Positions 12,476-24,094 of a stretch of DNA of 64,000 nucleotides are shown one piece after another. The stretch lies in assembly GCF_000001735.4 (NCBI RefSeq), contig NC_003074.8:4092101-4156100 (forward strand). The letters are read 5' to 3'. How positions within the stretch are numbered: the first letter of the stretch is position 1; the number at the start of each line of letters is the position of its first letter. Position numbers and translations under genes: made by a program. A model generated the notes under the pieces. The model was not told where the DNA came from. It saw only the letters and a list, made by a program, of their open reading frames with translations, and did no database searches. This stretch comes from Arabidopsis thaliana. Its lineage: Eukaryota > Streptophyta > Magnoliopsida > Brassicales > Brassicaceae.

Positions 12476-14012
12476 ATGGGTATCAATTTCGAGGACCAAA
12501 CCACATTGTTCAATTTCGTGGTCAGAGAAGGTAACGGCGTGAAAGGAATGATAGACTCGGGCCTCTCTAGTGTTCCACGGCCCTTCGTCCAGCCTCTCTC
12601 TGAGCGAATCCCGACCCAAAAAGCCCTTACGTGTGAGGCTACCCAGCCAATCGATCTTTCCAACCTAGACGGCCCACAACACAAGGAGGTGGCCAAGCAG
12701 ATTGTCGAAGCTGCCGAGACACTTGGCTTCTTCCAGGTAATTAATAGTCGACACATAGTATTTTGGTTGGTGTATAAACCAGCTATACATGAGCGTGAAC
12801 ATGTAAATTTGACGCGGATATTACTTACAAAATGACGTTATATATCTTGGAAAAAAAGAGTAAACTGGGCTTATAAGATTGAGAATATTTTACCAATCTC
12901 TAACAAATGCATGTTTAATGAGAGAAGACTATATGATTTGAGGACGAAATGAAAATGACAGGTGGTGAACCATGGTGTTTCGGTGGAGCTGCTGGAGTTG
13001 CTAAAATCGTCGGCTCATGAGTTTTTTGCACAAGCTCCTGAGGAAAAATCGATGTACCTGAAGGAAGTGAGTCCAAGCAAGCTGGTTAAGTACGGAACGA
13101 GCTTTGTGCCAGATAAGGAGAAGGCGATTGAGTGGAAGGATTATGTGAGCATGCTTTACACCAATGACAGTGAGGCTCTTCAACACTGGCCTCAACCATG
13201 CAGGTATATATATATATATATATATGGACTAAATTTCTTATTGATATAAATACATCATATTTAAAAAAATAAAATAAAAATACATCATATTTTGTTTCAA
13301 TATATATACTCATAAAACGTAACATATAATATGTGTGACAGGGAGGTGGCACTTGAGTTCCTAAATTCATCGATGGAAATGGTGAAAAATGTAGTTAACA
13401 TTCTGATGGAGAATGTTGGAGTGACACTAGAAGAAGAGAAAATGAATGGTTTGATGGGAACCAAGATGGTCAACATGAACTACTACCCTACTTGTCCGAG
13501 CCCCGAGCTGACCGTCGGCGTCGGCCGTCACTCAGACATGGGAATGTTGACCGTTTTATTACAAGACGGCATTGGTGGTCTCTACGTTAAACTAGACAAC
13601 GGTGAATGGGCCGAGATCCCTCCTGTCCATGGAGCTTTGGTCATCAACATCGGCGACACTTTGCAGGTAATTTGTTTAAACGAATTAACAATGAATGGCC
13701 TGATATAGATGTTGTATCCATGTTTATTTCTGAAATTCTAATAAAAATATGTAAAAATTTCAACAGATTTTGAGCAATGGGAAGTACAAAAGTGCGGAGC
13801 ATAGGGTTCGAACCACAAACATCGGATCAAGAGTCTCTGTGCCCATTTTCACGGCACCAAATCCCTCCCAGAAGGTCGGTCCCTTGCCGGAAGTTGTGAA
13901 ACGCGACGGAGTGGCTCGTTACAAGGAGTTTTTGTTTCAAGACTACATGAATAACTTCTTCGGCCAACCACACGACGGCAAAAAATCTCTCGACTTCGCA
14001 CGTGCCGAGTGA
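12476..14012 (+). CDS. S8H: Scopoletin 8-hydroxylase, Fe(II)/2-oxoglutarate dioxygenase
   Basis: Hydroxylates scopoletin at C8 to give fraxetin, an iron-mobilising coumarin secreted by roots under iron deficiency. Coding exons: 12476-12736, 12962-13203, 13342-13666, 13767-14012; 357 residues, the family's usual size. The N-terminal DIOX_N region includes ETLGFFQVVNHGVS. The catalytic double-stranded beta-helix follows, with iron ligands H231 and D233 (GVGRHSDMGMLTVLL) and H288 (HRVRTT), and 2-oxoglutarate-binding R298-x-S300 (SRVSVPIF). All key residues are present. Intron 2 carries a (TA)n tract just after its donor. A polyadenylation signal (AATAAA) lies near 14208. Low-iron induction through bHLH factors is known for this gene; I did not identify the decisive sites. 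Confidence 0.95.
13204..13226 (+). repeat. (TA)n microsatellite in S8H intron 2
   Basis: About eleven TA units begin at the splice donor itself (CAG|GTATATAT...). The tract is likely length-polymorphic and sits close enough to the donor to matter if it grew. Confidence 0.85.
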
Positions 14013-17000
14013 TACTATCAGCAGTTGCCACGTACTAATCAACCACAACTACGCGACACAGTTTCCTTTTTATCCTTGTTCTTTTTCTATCCCAGTTCCC
14101 ACGTTACAAGGAGTTGTATTGTTTTCCATTTTTGTTTTCTTTTCTTTTTGATGTAACTTTTTATCCTTCTTCGATCCATGTTTTTATTTTTGTACAATTT
14201 ACAAATTAATAAAAGTTGCCTTCTTCGTGTGCATTCTTAAACTGATGGATCTTTATGAAATTTTATGCATATGAGGTTGAATGGTTGAGTTCTTTTACCA
14301 AAATTTCAAAGTCCCAGAGTTTGACTCACTTAATGGTTTTTTACTGCAATGGTTTATCTTTTTGCCAATTTCTCCACGGAATTTCAATTTATATATGGGG
14401 ACTTTTCCCCACATTTTGAAAGTTAATTTGAGTTACATTATTCATCTCGATCGTTTTCATGGCATACTATATTTACGATTTAGACTTATTGGATTCATGG
14501 CATACTATATTTCTAGGTCGTACATAATTTTCCGTTGACTATAAGAAGCAAGAAACAAAAATTATTTTGAAACGGCACCGGTTAACTAAACATATGGTTC
14601 AACTTTGAAGAAAGTCCATGTCACATAAGCGGACATAAGCGGTAGGGACTTTATTACAATTGACATGAATCGTGTACTTCAAACAGTATGACGTAGTGGG
14701 AAAAAAAAAAAAGTGTGACGTAAGATTTATACGGATTTTCAAAACTCGTGCCATTGCATCCTTCTTTAGTTTTCCTGTTTTAATTTTTATAAAGTCTAAA
14801 GTTTTCCACTCACGCCCAATTAAAACTCGTTAACTCACCACAAATTCGAATAATTCTATATAAATAACGTGTTTAAATATGGAATCGTTACATGAATTTT
14901 TCTCTCTCTTGCGTTTGGAGCATACATGAGAGTATACCAAAATCTTAAAGTGTGGTTAAATATGTTTCTATACATGCATAAAATAAATATAGGTGTTATG
15001 GTTTACTTTTCCCCGATAATATTTTCACCTCCATGCAAATTAATAAGAGTTTTTTTAGTGCCGAAAAAAGTTTATAATAGATTGAGAGGAAGATGTCCAA
15101 CAAGAACAACTTGGGGTCAACCATTGATGACTCTGGTTGAATTATCCTTTGACTTGACCAGCCGCTACGAATTGACCAACAAATTGAAACAATTAATAAA
15201 TAGGGGAAGTTATATGAGTTATATTCATTTTTGTTTTTTTTATGTCTACCTTTCAAGCAATTCCCTTTTATATACCGAATTCATGTATTAAATTACTCTC
15301 GTTTCCATGGCTTCCCTATGTTTGTTACTTCTATTTTACATCAGAACTAGATTAGTTAATATTTTCTCTGTACGTCCAATTTTATAAATATTTTGGCTAC
15401 AAACACACATATTAAGAACTTTGTTTTACTTACAAAAATAATTTAATATTTTAGTTAAAAAAATAATAATAAAGATAAAAAAATGATCACAAAATATTAA
15501 AAGCGTTTAAATTTATATAGAAAATGTAAGATATAAAGTATATCTAATAGAATGAAACAATATTAAGATAGTATTAGTTCTTTTTAACATTCCAATGAAA
15601 TTTGATAATGTTTGTACCGGAGAATGATTCCTTCTCTAATTTTTTTTTTTAAAATAAAAATAAATTTTCTAGTTCTAGACATGTACATCTTTATCATATT
15701 GAGGATTAAAATATTATGTATGATTTTCTTCTAAATACCATTCGAAATCAGTGACTTTTAGATTTTATTTAAAATATTTTACTCGTTGTGCTATTTGTAC
15801 CGGGTACTTTTACCAAAAGCTTATCTAAAAAAGTGGTAAAGATTTGGACAAAAAAGTCAGAACCAACATTACTTGAATAACGTTTTTTCGTAGAGTGAGT
15901 TTTGACAATGAGCAGTGTATTAATGGGAGAGACTCTTTCAGTGCAGTGGAAATTGTGGTTTCTGAATATAATAGGTAATTATGGTGACAATAATTATAAG
16001 TATTAGTATTTCCACTACTTTTAAATAGACAGCATATTTCCACAGCTTTAAGCACGCTCCTCTGATCGAAATTTCGCCTCGTGGATTTTGCAAATAGTGT
16101 TACAACAATTACCACCGGATTAAATATGATTTTTCTCATATTTAAAAAAGAAAAAAATGTGGTATAGTAAGTCATGTTGCATTCTTCAGAAAAAAGTAAG
16201 GCATTACAAAAATGTAAGGTCGTCCAGTGAGATGGTGGAAGATAAGCTTCATTGTCCAGAGAGAAGTAGTTTGGAAATAATTTTAATTTATGATATATAA
16301 TGGATATATATGTACGTAAAATAATTAATTGTTGAGATATCAATCCGAATGAAGATGTAAGATCAACATAAACGAAGAAATCCGATATGCCGATCTTTGA
16401 AAGTATGGTTTGTTAATGAGTTTCAGTATTATTAATTGGATCTAGATATAATTTGGAATTAATAAGCTTCTGGGGATTGGTTGGCTACTAACGACGGTTT
16501 ATGAACCATCCCGTAGCTGTAGTTATCAGTTGCAACGATATTAAAATAAAGGGACAAGAGACGAGTTTAAATTAAGACCAATTACTTTCAAGTTCAAAAA
16601 CCAAGCTTAACTAATAACTACAATAACCAGTAAAATATTTTGGAGAAGTGAGAAAGGAACTGACAGGTAATATTCGGTTTTTATTTGGTGGATCTGTCAT
16701 TGTCAATTTCGGAGAAATTACCAAATAGAAAAATAAAAAATGTAACAATATTCATATTTTTTCTTTTTAGTTTGTTGATCTCTCCAAGACTCCAAGTTAA
16801 AATCTCCAAACGAAGCAATACAAATCTTACCTTTACGAGCACAAAGTCGGATTTATGCGTTTAACGTCATGATGATTAGTAGATGTTTTGTGGTGGTCAA
16901 GAATATAATATGCAAACAATTAATGATGGGTCTAGAAGAAGTTAATGTTGTAACAATGAATACTCGTCAGACATTTTGGAAGAGAACACACAAAAATTAA

Positions 17001-17316
17001 ATTTTTGTGTGTCAAAAAGTCAGTCCTCTCCTTAGCGTTTTCCTTGCGTCCTAATAATGCGAAAGGTAAAAGCGTCATATTTATTGGGTCCACGTATAGA
17101 TGCGAAAAGACTCGTTCTAAAAACTCAAGCCCAAAAGACTTTTACCGGGTCGGATATATCATTGATTACAAAGGATCACTAAGTCAACAGAAATGACTTG
17201 ACCAAATCGATCTTATGATAGATAGACACACGACACAAACTCTCTTTATATAAATCTCAAGAAGATTCTTATATGTGAGTCCAAAGAGCAAAAAGGAAGA
17301 AATAGAAACCAAAGCC
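14013..17316. other. Intergenic, 3.3 kb, AT-rich
   Basis: No gene with recognisable domains. It contains a 172-codon minus-strand frame (15825-16343) with no start context or homology that I can support. About 15360-15580 has weak inverted similarity at its edges and may be a decayed MITE. Confidence 0.5.
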
Positions 17317-18548
17317 ATGGAGAAGATGATAGAACCACGGGACAACACAAGAGAATCAGAAGATGAGGATGCGTTAAAGCTTCCAGGGTTTAGGTTTCAT
17401 CCGACGGATGAGGAGCTTGTAGGGTATTATCTCTCTAAAAAAGTGCTTCTCAAAAAAACGAGCAAGATTGATGAGATCGTCAGCCAAATTGATATCTATA
17501 AATTTGATCCGTGGGATCTTCCAAGTAAGTTTGTTTTACTCACTCTTGCTTTTTTCTGTTTTTTGCACTCCAAACCATGCAAACACAAATAGAAAAAAAA
17601 TTAGGTCTAACTTTTATGAGAAAAACAAAAGTAAAGTCGTGTATGCATGTTTGTGAAGTAAAATTAACACATAAATTATTGTTATAAACTGATGATCAAA
17701 CATAATTTTTGTTTGAAGGGTCGAGGAATACAGAGAAGGAGAGCTACTTCTTTTGTAAGAGAGGAAGGAAATACAGAAACAGCATAAGACCGAACCGAGT
17801 GACTGGTTCCGGTTTCTGGAAAGCCACAGGGATAGACAAGCCTGTCTATTCCGATGGATCCAACAAAGCCGTGATCGGTCTAAAGAAGACACTCGTTTAT
17901 TACCTAGGAAGCGCCGGGAAAGGAAACAAGACGGATTGGATGATGCACGAGTTTCGTCTCCCTACAGCCAATGACACAATCCCCGGTGGCCCTACACACT
18001 CTAACCCTACTCCAACTTCCTTGCTACACGCGGTAAGTTTGCTATCTCTTGATCATGATCATGCATGGTTGGCCACTATAAACGCTTCACATGGCAAAAA
18101 TACATAGGGTTTGAGAAAGAATGCTCATGGATGGTTCTTATTAACTATATAATTGCAGGAAGTATGGACGTTATGCCGGATATTTAAGAGAACTGTGTCT
18201 AGTCGAAAATACACTCCGGACTGGAGAGAATTAGCAAATGGCAAACGTGTGAAGCAGCAACAATCTAATTACCAAGAAGCTTATATAAATTTTGGGGACA
18301 ATGAAAGTAGTAGTAGTACCAACGTGATGAACGTTAGGGAAGGCAAAGGGAACTACGAGAGAAGCGTTTTCCAGCTTCAGCAAACGCCTTATCAACATCA
18401 AAACCAGCCAATTCTCATGGACACCACACACGTTGATTCGTTTCAACATTTCTCCAACGATAACATTCACCATGAAACCTACGAGACTTGGCCGGACGAG
18501 CTTCGATCGGTTGTGGAATTTGCTTTCCCACCTTCTTTTCTTAGTTAG
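17317..18548 (+). CDS. NAC transcription factor, JUB1/ANAC042-like
   Basis: Plant-specific DNA-binding transcription factor, 303 residues; coding exons 17317-17524, 17719-18032, 18159-18548. All five NAC subdomains are visible from about residue 25 to 177: [69 protein letters not shown] and [10 protein letters not shown]. The two introns sit at the family positions. The C-terminal part is variable but ends in [14 protein letters not shown], close to the WDELRS motif of JUB1, which places it in that clade. The start is the ATG at 17317 (GCCATGG context); the frame is open upstream but has no earlier ATG after the TATA-like TTTATATAA near 17245. It matches my memory of AT3G12910. Its target genes are not known to me. 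Confidence 0.9.
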
Positions 18549-18940
18549 ATCTCTAGAATAATTAACAACTAATATGTATACATATTACATATTACTAGCT
18601 TGGACGTGTTGTATCATCAGATCTCTACTGTATACATGGATCGTGTGTATATGAATATGCACCTGTTTGAATTCTCAGGTTGATCCACACGTATATAGTA
18701 TGTATTAATGTCAATTTAATCTCGGGAACTATTTGCATATTTTGTTTTATTAGCCCTCTTATTTTATGTTTTTCGGTTAGACGAATAGTGGACTTGTGGT
18801 CTTGTTATCTTTAATAAAGTAACAAAAGCGTTTAAAAAAACATTAAGAAGCCCACAAAGGAAACAAAGCCCATTAGGTGGAGGAGATGAAACGATGGAAC
18901 TTCTTGTCTTGTCACGGATGAGAGAAATATTGGAGAGAAC
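18549..18940. other. 3' flank of NAC gene; site II motifs of a possible downstream unit
   Basis: After the NAC stop codon there is about 300 bp of AT-rich 3' flank. At about 18849-18872 two AGCCCA site II motifs stand close together, as in promoters of growth genes, facing a region with splice-like signals (see 18941-19749). Confidence 0.4.
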
Positions 18941-19749
18941 CATTGGAGAGAAAGCAGAGTTACTTGCCAATTTCGAATTCTGAGAGCGAAGAGCCGAGAT
19001 TCTGTTTGTAGTTTGGATGATGAATACGATTGTTCATGTTCCTTTTATCTCCAGATTTCGTAAATTCGTCAATTTAAGAGACGATTAGCTCAGTTTACAA
19101 TCGAGTCAGTATATATCGAATTAAACTGCAGAGGTTTTGGGTGTTCCCGAGACATGACTAGGATATGGTTCAATAAACAGTTGGAATTGGCGTGAAAATT
19201 GTAGATAGGTTAAGCTTTATACTTCAAATCATGCAATCGAGTAGTCTGATATCATTTTACTGACTGATTCCACTGGTTATCCAGTAGCCAACTATGTACG
19301 TGTGATTGATTGTGTAGTAATTTCCGTCTTGTACTTTGTAAGTTGGGTTCTTATTCTGCTGCATTTGGCTATTCCGTGTCTGATGACCTTTGTTTTTTCC
19401 TTTTGCAGCTTTGTTAGAGTCTCATTTAGATCCATGTCTCTTTGCTTTAATTGGTCACAATGCTTCTTCTGGTTTTATTGCAGCGGAAACGGTTTATTGA
19501 ACAAACGAAGACTCTTTATGGTATGAATTTCCTGGCATCTGTTTCAAGTTTACTTTCTAAAACCTGGAAGTTCGGCACATGAGCAGTTCCTTTTAGAACA
19601 GTTTGTTTACTTAAACCTTTGACGCCCTTTTGTGTACTGGTATAAACCTCCTGCCTCTTCTCTCATCTGTTTCAGGCTTCGATTCCACCCTTCATATTAC
19701 AGTCGCAATTACAAACTAGTGTCAATGAGAGAACCCAATTCGATCAGAG
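18941..19749 (+). other. Possible spliced short transcript or gene fragment, unidentified
   Basis: Downstream of paired site II motifs there is sequence less AT-rich than typical intergenic DNA, with good splice signals. Acceptors end at 19408 and 19483, a donor follows an ATG at 19518-19520, an acceptor ends at 19675, and a donor starts at 19750. The exon 19676-19749 joined to that ATG would encode about 25 residues starting MASIPPFILQSQLQTSV. No downstream coding exon follows before the AT-rich insert at 19934. I do not recognise the peptide. It could be a non-coding RNA, a truncated gene, or chance splice-like sequence. Confidence 0.3.
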
Positions 19750-19868
19750 GTATGCTTTCTCTTCTTGACAACAAGTAAAGTAAACAGGGTTTCTGTTTCT
19801 CCACTTCCTTTTATGGTTTTGGTTTTGAAAAGTGAAATCTTTATGTGAAAGTTCCATTTTTTTGTTTT

Positions 19869-19933
19869 AATAGGATTTGAGATTAATGAGTAATTTAAAA
19901 TAAGTGAGCCTATTTAGGCCCTAAAGACAAAAA
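19869..19933 (+). repeat. Upstream copy of a ~64-bp promoter block
   Basis: Direct repeat of 20333-20396, three differences seen over about 60 bases. In this copy the site II core reads AGCCTA rather than AGCCCA, so the motif is lost. Confidence 0.85.
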
Positions 19934-20332
19934 AAATCCTAACTTTTTGTCTTTTTTTATTAAACTAAAATATCAGGGTCATGATTTACAATCTTTATTT
20001 TTTCTTGATACTTTTCATGATTTTAGTTTGTAAAAAAAAATGTATAAAATCATAAACCAATAACACCATAATTAAAATCATTAAGAATCATAGATTCATT
20101 TGTTTTAGTTTAATAACATCAATTTTTAATGACTTTATTAAATTATGAATCTAATAACTCAAAATTTATGAAGACTTTAGATTATTTTGTATAAATCAAA
20201 ATCTAATAACACTAACTGTTAACAGAATCTTATAAAATCTTAATTTAATTACACAAGATTTTTTATAACATTAAATCGCTAAAAATTTATATAAATCGTA
20301 AACCAATAATACCCCCTAATTTTTTTAAAAAA
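19934..20332. repeat. AT-rich insert between the two promoter-block copies
   Basis: About 400 bp of very AT-rich DNA. A motif like AAACCAATAACACC occurs near 20056-20069, a diverged form near 20208, and a third (AAACCAATAATACCCCC) close to the right edge near 20300. Such a motif is common at the ends of Brassicaceae non-autonomous elements, but I did not find matching inverted termini, so no family is assigned. Confidence 0.4.
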
Positions 20333-20432
20333 AATAGGATTTCAGATTAATGAGTAATTTAAAATAAGTGAGCCCATTTAGGCCCTTAAGACAAAATAAA
20401 ACCCGACAGAGATTCTCTGTGTGAAACCCTAA
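20333..20432 (+). promoter_or_regulatory. Proximal promoter of the eEF2 gene: site II and telobox
   Basis: AGCCCA (site II, 20371-20376) is followed by a telobox, AAACCCTAA at 20424-20432. This pairing is typical of plant translation-factor and ribosomal-protein promoters. A 5' UTR intron follows at about 20533-20697. Confidence 0.65.
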
Positions 20433-20733
20433 ATATTAAAATCAGAAGGCAAAGGCACTTTCTTATAATATACAGAGAGTAACGCTTCTGCTCATCTTTT
20501 CACGTCCAAGGCTGCACCCGTACTCGCTCCAGGTTGGTTAAGATTTTAGTTTACCTTCGCTCCCTCTTCTTCTTCTTCTTTTCCCATTTATTAATTTTTT
20601 ACAGATTGTTGATTCTCTCTTCTTCTCTCTACTGCTGATCTATGAATTCTAGTATTATTTTCCGATAATTTTCTTACTGTCTCTTCTTTCTCTGCAGAGA
20701 ATTTTGTAGGCGTGAGGAAAAAAGCAAGTCAAG

Positions 20734-23608
20734 ATGGTAAGCTTTTTTTCTTTTCTTTCAGAGTACTATTCATTTATTTTTTGTGTAGTGATCTGCCTTG
20801 TGTTTTGTTTAACACGTTTTTGTTAAAAAATCTTGCAGGTGAAGTTTACAGTTGAAGAGCAACGGAAAATTACGGATCGTAAACACAACATCCGTAACAT
20901 GTCTGTCATCGCCCATGTCGATCATGGTATTTATCTCTTTAAAAATTGTTCGTTGTATATGAATCTCATATCACTCTGTTTTTATGGCTTATTGATGTTA
21001 AAGTATAACATAACATAAAAAAACGATTTTATTTTATATATCTTTTATTTATATAGTTCTGTTTCTTTTTTGTTGATGAAATATTTGCTCTTTTATACAT
21101 ATGTTTGCTAAGCATGTGTTTTTTCTATCAAACTTGATACTAAATAAAAGTTTTGTGATCTTTTAATGATAGGGAAATCTACACTTACGGATTCACTTGT
21201 TGCTGCTGCTGGTATCATTGCTCAAGAAACTGCGGGTGATGTGCGTATGACTGATACTCGTGCTGATGAGGCAGAACGTGGTATCACCATCAAGTCCACT
21301 GGTATCTCTCTCTACTATGAGATGACTGATGCGTCTCTGAAGAGTTTCACCGGAGCTAGAGATGGCAATGAGTACCTGATCAACCTCATTGACTCTCCTG
21401 GACACGTTGACTTTTCTTCAGAGGTCACAGCTGCTCTCCGTATCACTGATGGTGCTCTTGTGGTTGTTGACTGCATTGAAGGTGTTTGTGTGCAGACTGA
21501 GACTGTGCTCAGGCAATCTCTTGGTGAAAGGATTAGGCCTGTTTTGACTGTCAACAAGATGGACAGGTGTTTCCTTGAGCTTAAGGTTGATGGTGAGGAG
21601 GCGTATCAGAATTTCCAGAGGGTCATTGAGAATGCTAATGTCATCATGGCCACGCATGAGGATCCTCTCCTCGGTGATGTTCAGGTTTACCCTGAAAAGG
21701 GGACAGTAGCTTTCTCTGCTGGTCTCCACGGATGGGCTTTCACTCTCACCAATTTTGCTAAGATGTATGCTTCCAAGTTTGGTGTCTCTGAATCTAAAAT
21801 GATGGAGAGGCTGTGGGGTGAGAACTTCTTTGATTCTGCAACCAGAAAATGGACGACCAAAAACTGGCTCCCCGACCTGCAAGCGTGGGTTTGTTCAGTT
21901 CTGTTATGAACCCATTAAGATAATGATCAACACTTGTATGAATGATCAGAAGGATAAGCTGTGGCCGATGTTAGAGAAGCTTGGTATTCAGATGAAGCCC
22001 GATGAGAAAGAGTTGATGGGTAAACCTTTGATGAAGCGTGTCATGCAGGCATGGCTTCCTGCGAGTACCGCTCTTCTTGAAATGATGATCTTTCACTTAC
22101 CATCACCCTACACTGCGCAGAGGTACCGTGTTGAGAACTTGTATGAAGGTCCCCTTGATGATAAGTATGCTGCAGCTATCAGAAACTGTGATCCAGACGG
22201 TCCTTTGATGCTCTACGTCTCTAAGATGATTCCCGCATCTGACAAGGGCAGGTTCTTTGCCTTCGGTCGTGTCTTTTCTGGTACGGTTTCTACTGGTATG
22301 AAAGTCAGGATCATGGGTCCTAACTATGTCCCTGGTGAAAAGAAAGATCTGTATGTCAAAAGTGTGCAGAGGACTGTCATTTGGATGGGTAAGAAACAAG
22401 AGACAGTGGAGGATGTTCCTTGTGGTAATACTGTTGCTATGGTTGGGCTGGATCAGTTCATCACCAAGAATGGTACCTTGACGAATTAGAAGGAAGTGGA
22501 CGCACACCCGCTTCGTGCCATGAAGTTTTCTGTCTCTCCCGTTGTTCGTGTTGCTGTGAAATGCAAGCTAGCGTCTGACCTTCCCAAGCTTGTAGAAGGT
22601 CTTAAGAGGCTGGCCAAGTCTGACCCTATGGTTCTATGCACAATGGAAGAGTCTGGTGAGCACATTGTTGCAGGTGCTGGAGAACTCCACATTGAAATTT
22701 GTGTCAAGGATCTTCAAGATTTTATGGGTGGTGCGGATATCATAGTGTCAGATCCTGTTGTTTCGTTACGAGAGACAGTCTTTGAGAGGTCTTGCCGGAC
22801 TGTGATGAGTAAGTCCCCAAACAAACACAACCGTCTTTACATGGAAGCCAGACCAATGGAGGATGGTCTAGCAGAGGCCATTGATGAAGGCCGCATCGGT
22901 CCATCTGATGACCCCAAGATCCGATCCAAGATTCTTGCAGAAGAGTTTGGGTGGGACAAGGATCTTGCCAAGAAAATCTGGGCGTTTGGACCTGACACCA
23001 CAGGGCCCAACATGGTGGTTGACATGTGTAAGGGAGTGCAGTACTTGAATGAAATCAAGGACTCAGTGGTTGCTGGGTTCCAATGGGCTTCAAAGGAAGG
23101 TCCTTTAGCAGAGGAAAACATGAGAGGGGTCTGTTATGAGGTGTGTGATGTTGTGCTCCATGCTGATGCAATCCACAGAGGATGTGGTCAGATGATCTCA
23201 ACAGCAAGAAGAGCCATCTATGCATCACAACTCACGGCCAAGCCTAGACTTCTTGAGCCGGTTTACATGGTCGAGATACAAGCACCTGAGGGAGCTTTAG
23301 GAGGAATCTACAGTGTGTTGAATCAGAAGCGTGGACATGTGTTTGAAGAAATGCAAAGGCCAGGAACGCCTCTCTACAACATCAAAGCCTACCTTCCTGT
23401 GGTCGAGTCATTTGGTTTCTCAGGTCAGCTAAGGGCTGCAACCTCAGGACAAGCCTTTCCTCAGTGTGTGTTTGACCATTGGGACATGATGTCTTCTGAT
23501 CCGCTTGAGACTGGCTCACAGGCTGCGACATTGGTAGCTGATATCAGGAAGAGAAAAGGTTTGAAGCTACAAATGACTCCACTCTCTGATTATGAAGACA
23601 AATTGTAA
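20734..23608 (+). pseudogene. Cytosolic elongation factor 2 (eEF2) paralogue, frame-broken
   Basis: Paralogue of LOS1/eEF2, the ribosome translocation GTPase. Coding segments: 20734-20736 (ATG alone, then an intron), 20839-20926 and 21173-23608. The order of parts is intact: G1 AHVDHGKST, switch I region (ERGITIKST), G3 DSPGH, G4 NKMD, then domains II-V and the C-terminus EDKL. Two lesions interrupt it. An A-run at 21859-21863 shifts the frame by one (one base gained or two lost), giving a stop at 21907-21909; and TAG at 22487-22489 replaces the Glu codon expected in TLTNEKEVD. With the shift corrected the length is 841 codons, near the family's 843. The rest is well conserved, so the breakage is recent or the base calls need checking. 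It fits AT3G12915; a gene model that splices around these sites would be suspect. Confidence 0.85.
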
Positions 23609-24010
23609 GCGGAACATAGCTCCTCTAACTCTTTCTCAAAGACTCTTATCTCCCTCTTAGGCTTGTTTATTGTTCACATTTTTGATTCAGACTTACACCC
23701 TGTTTTTTGTTCACTCTTTTTACTTCATAGACCTATCAATTCAGTAGTATTGTTTATACTAGTTGAGTTATTTTCTGTTTCATAACTTGTTTTTTTTGTT
23801 CTCTTCGATGACGAACGTCCTAAGCGTCGATAATAAACCTCTCAAGTCTGAAGCTGTATTGTTTTAATATAGAGTGAGAACAAAATATCAGGTCACATTT
23901 TTGCTCTTGTTGAGTTGTTTCTCTTGTTATGACTCTCACAGTTGGGTTCTTATAATAGCAGCATTTTTCAGCCAGTGAATTTAGTTAAACCAACCGGGTT
24001 CAAGAAGCAT

Positions 24011-24094
24011 TTCTAGGTAGTCCTGAGCTTGTTTCGGCTTTCCCATCTTGTATTAGCCATAGATTCAGCCTTCTAGGTAGTCCTGAGCTTGTTT
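24011..24094 (+). repeat. 24-bp direct repeat, 60-bp period
   Basis: TTCTAGGTAGTCCTGAGCTT plus GTTT occurs at 24011-24034 and again, identical, at 24071-24094. The sequence following each copy is also loosely similar, consistent with an old 60-bp tandem duplication downstream of eEF2. Confidence 0.85.

Noticed and set aside
15361-15580. Possible second MITE
   Set aside because: Edges are only loosely inverted and no target-site duplication could be shown.
21193-22507. Long minus-strand frames across eEF2 (up to 154 codons)
   Set aside because: Shadows of a codon-biased gene; no start, promoter or domain of their own.
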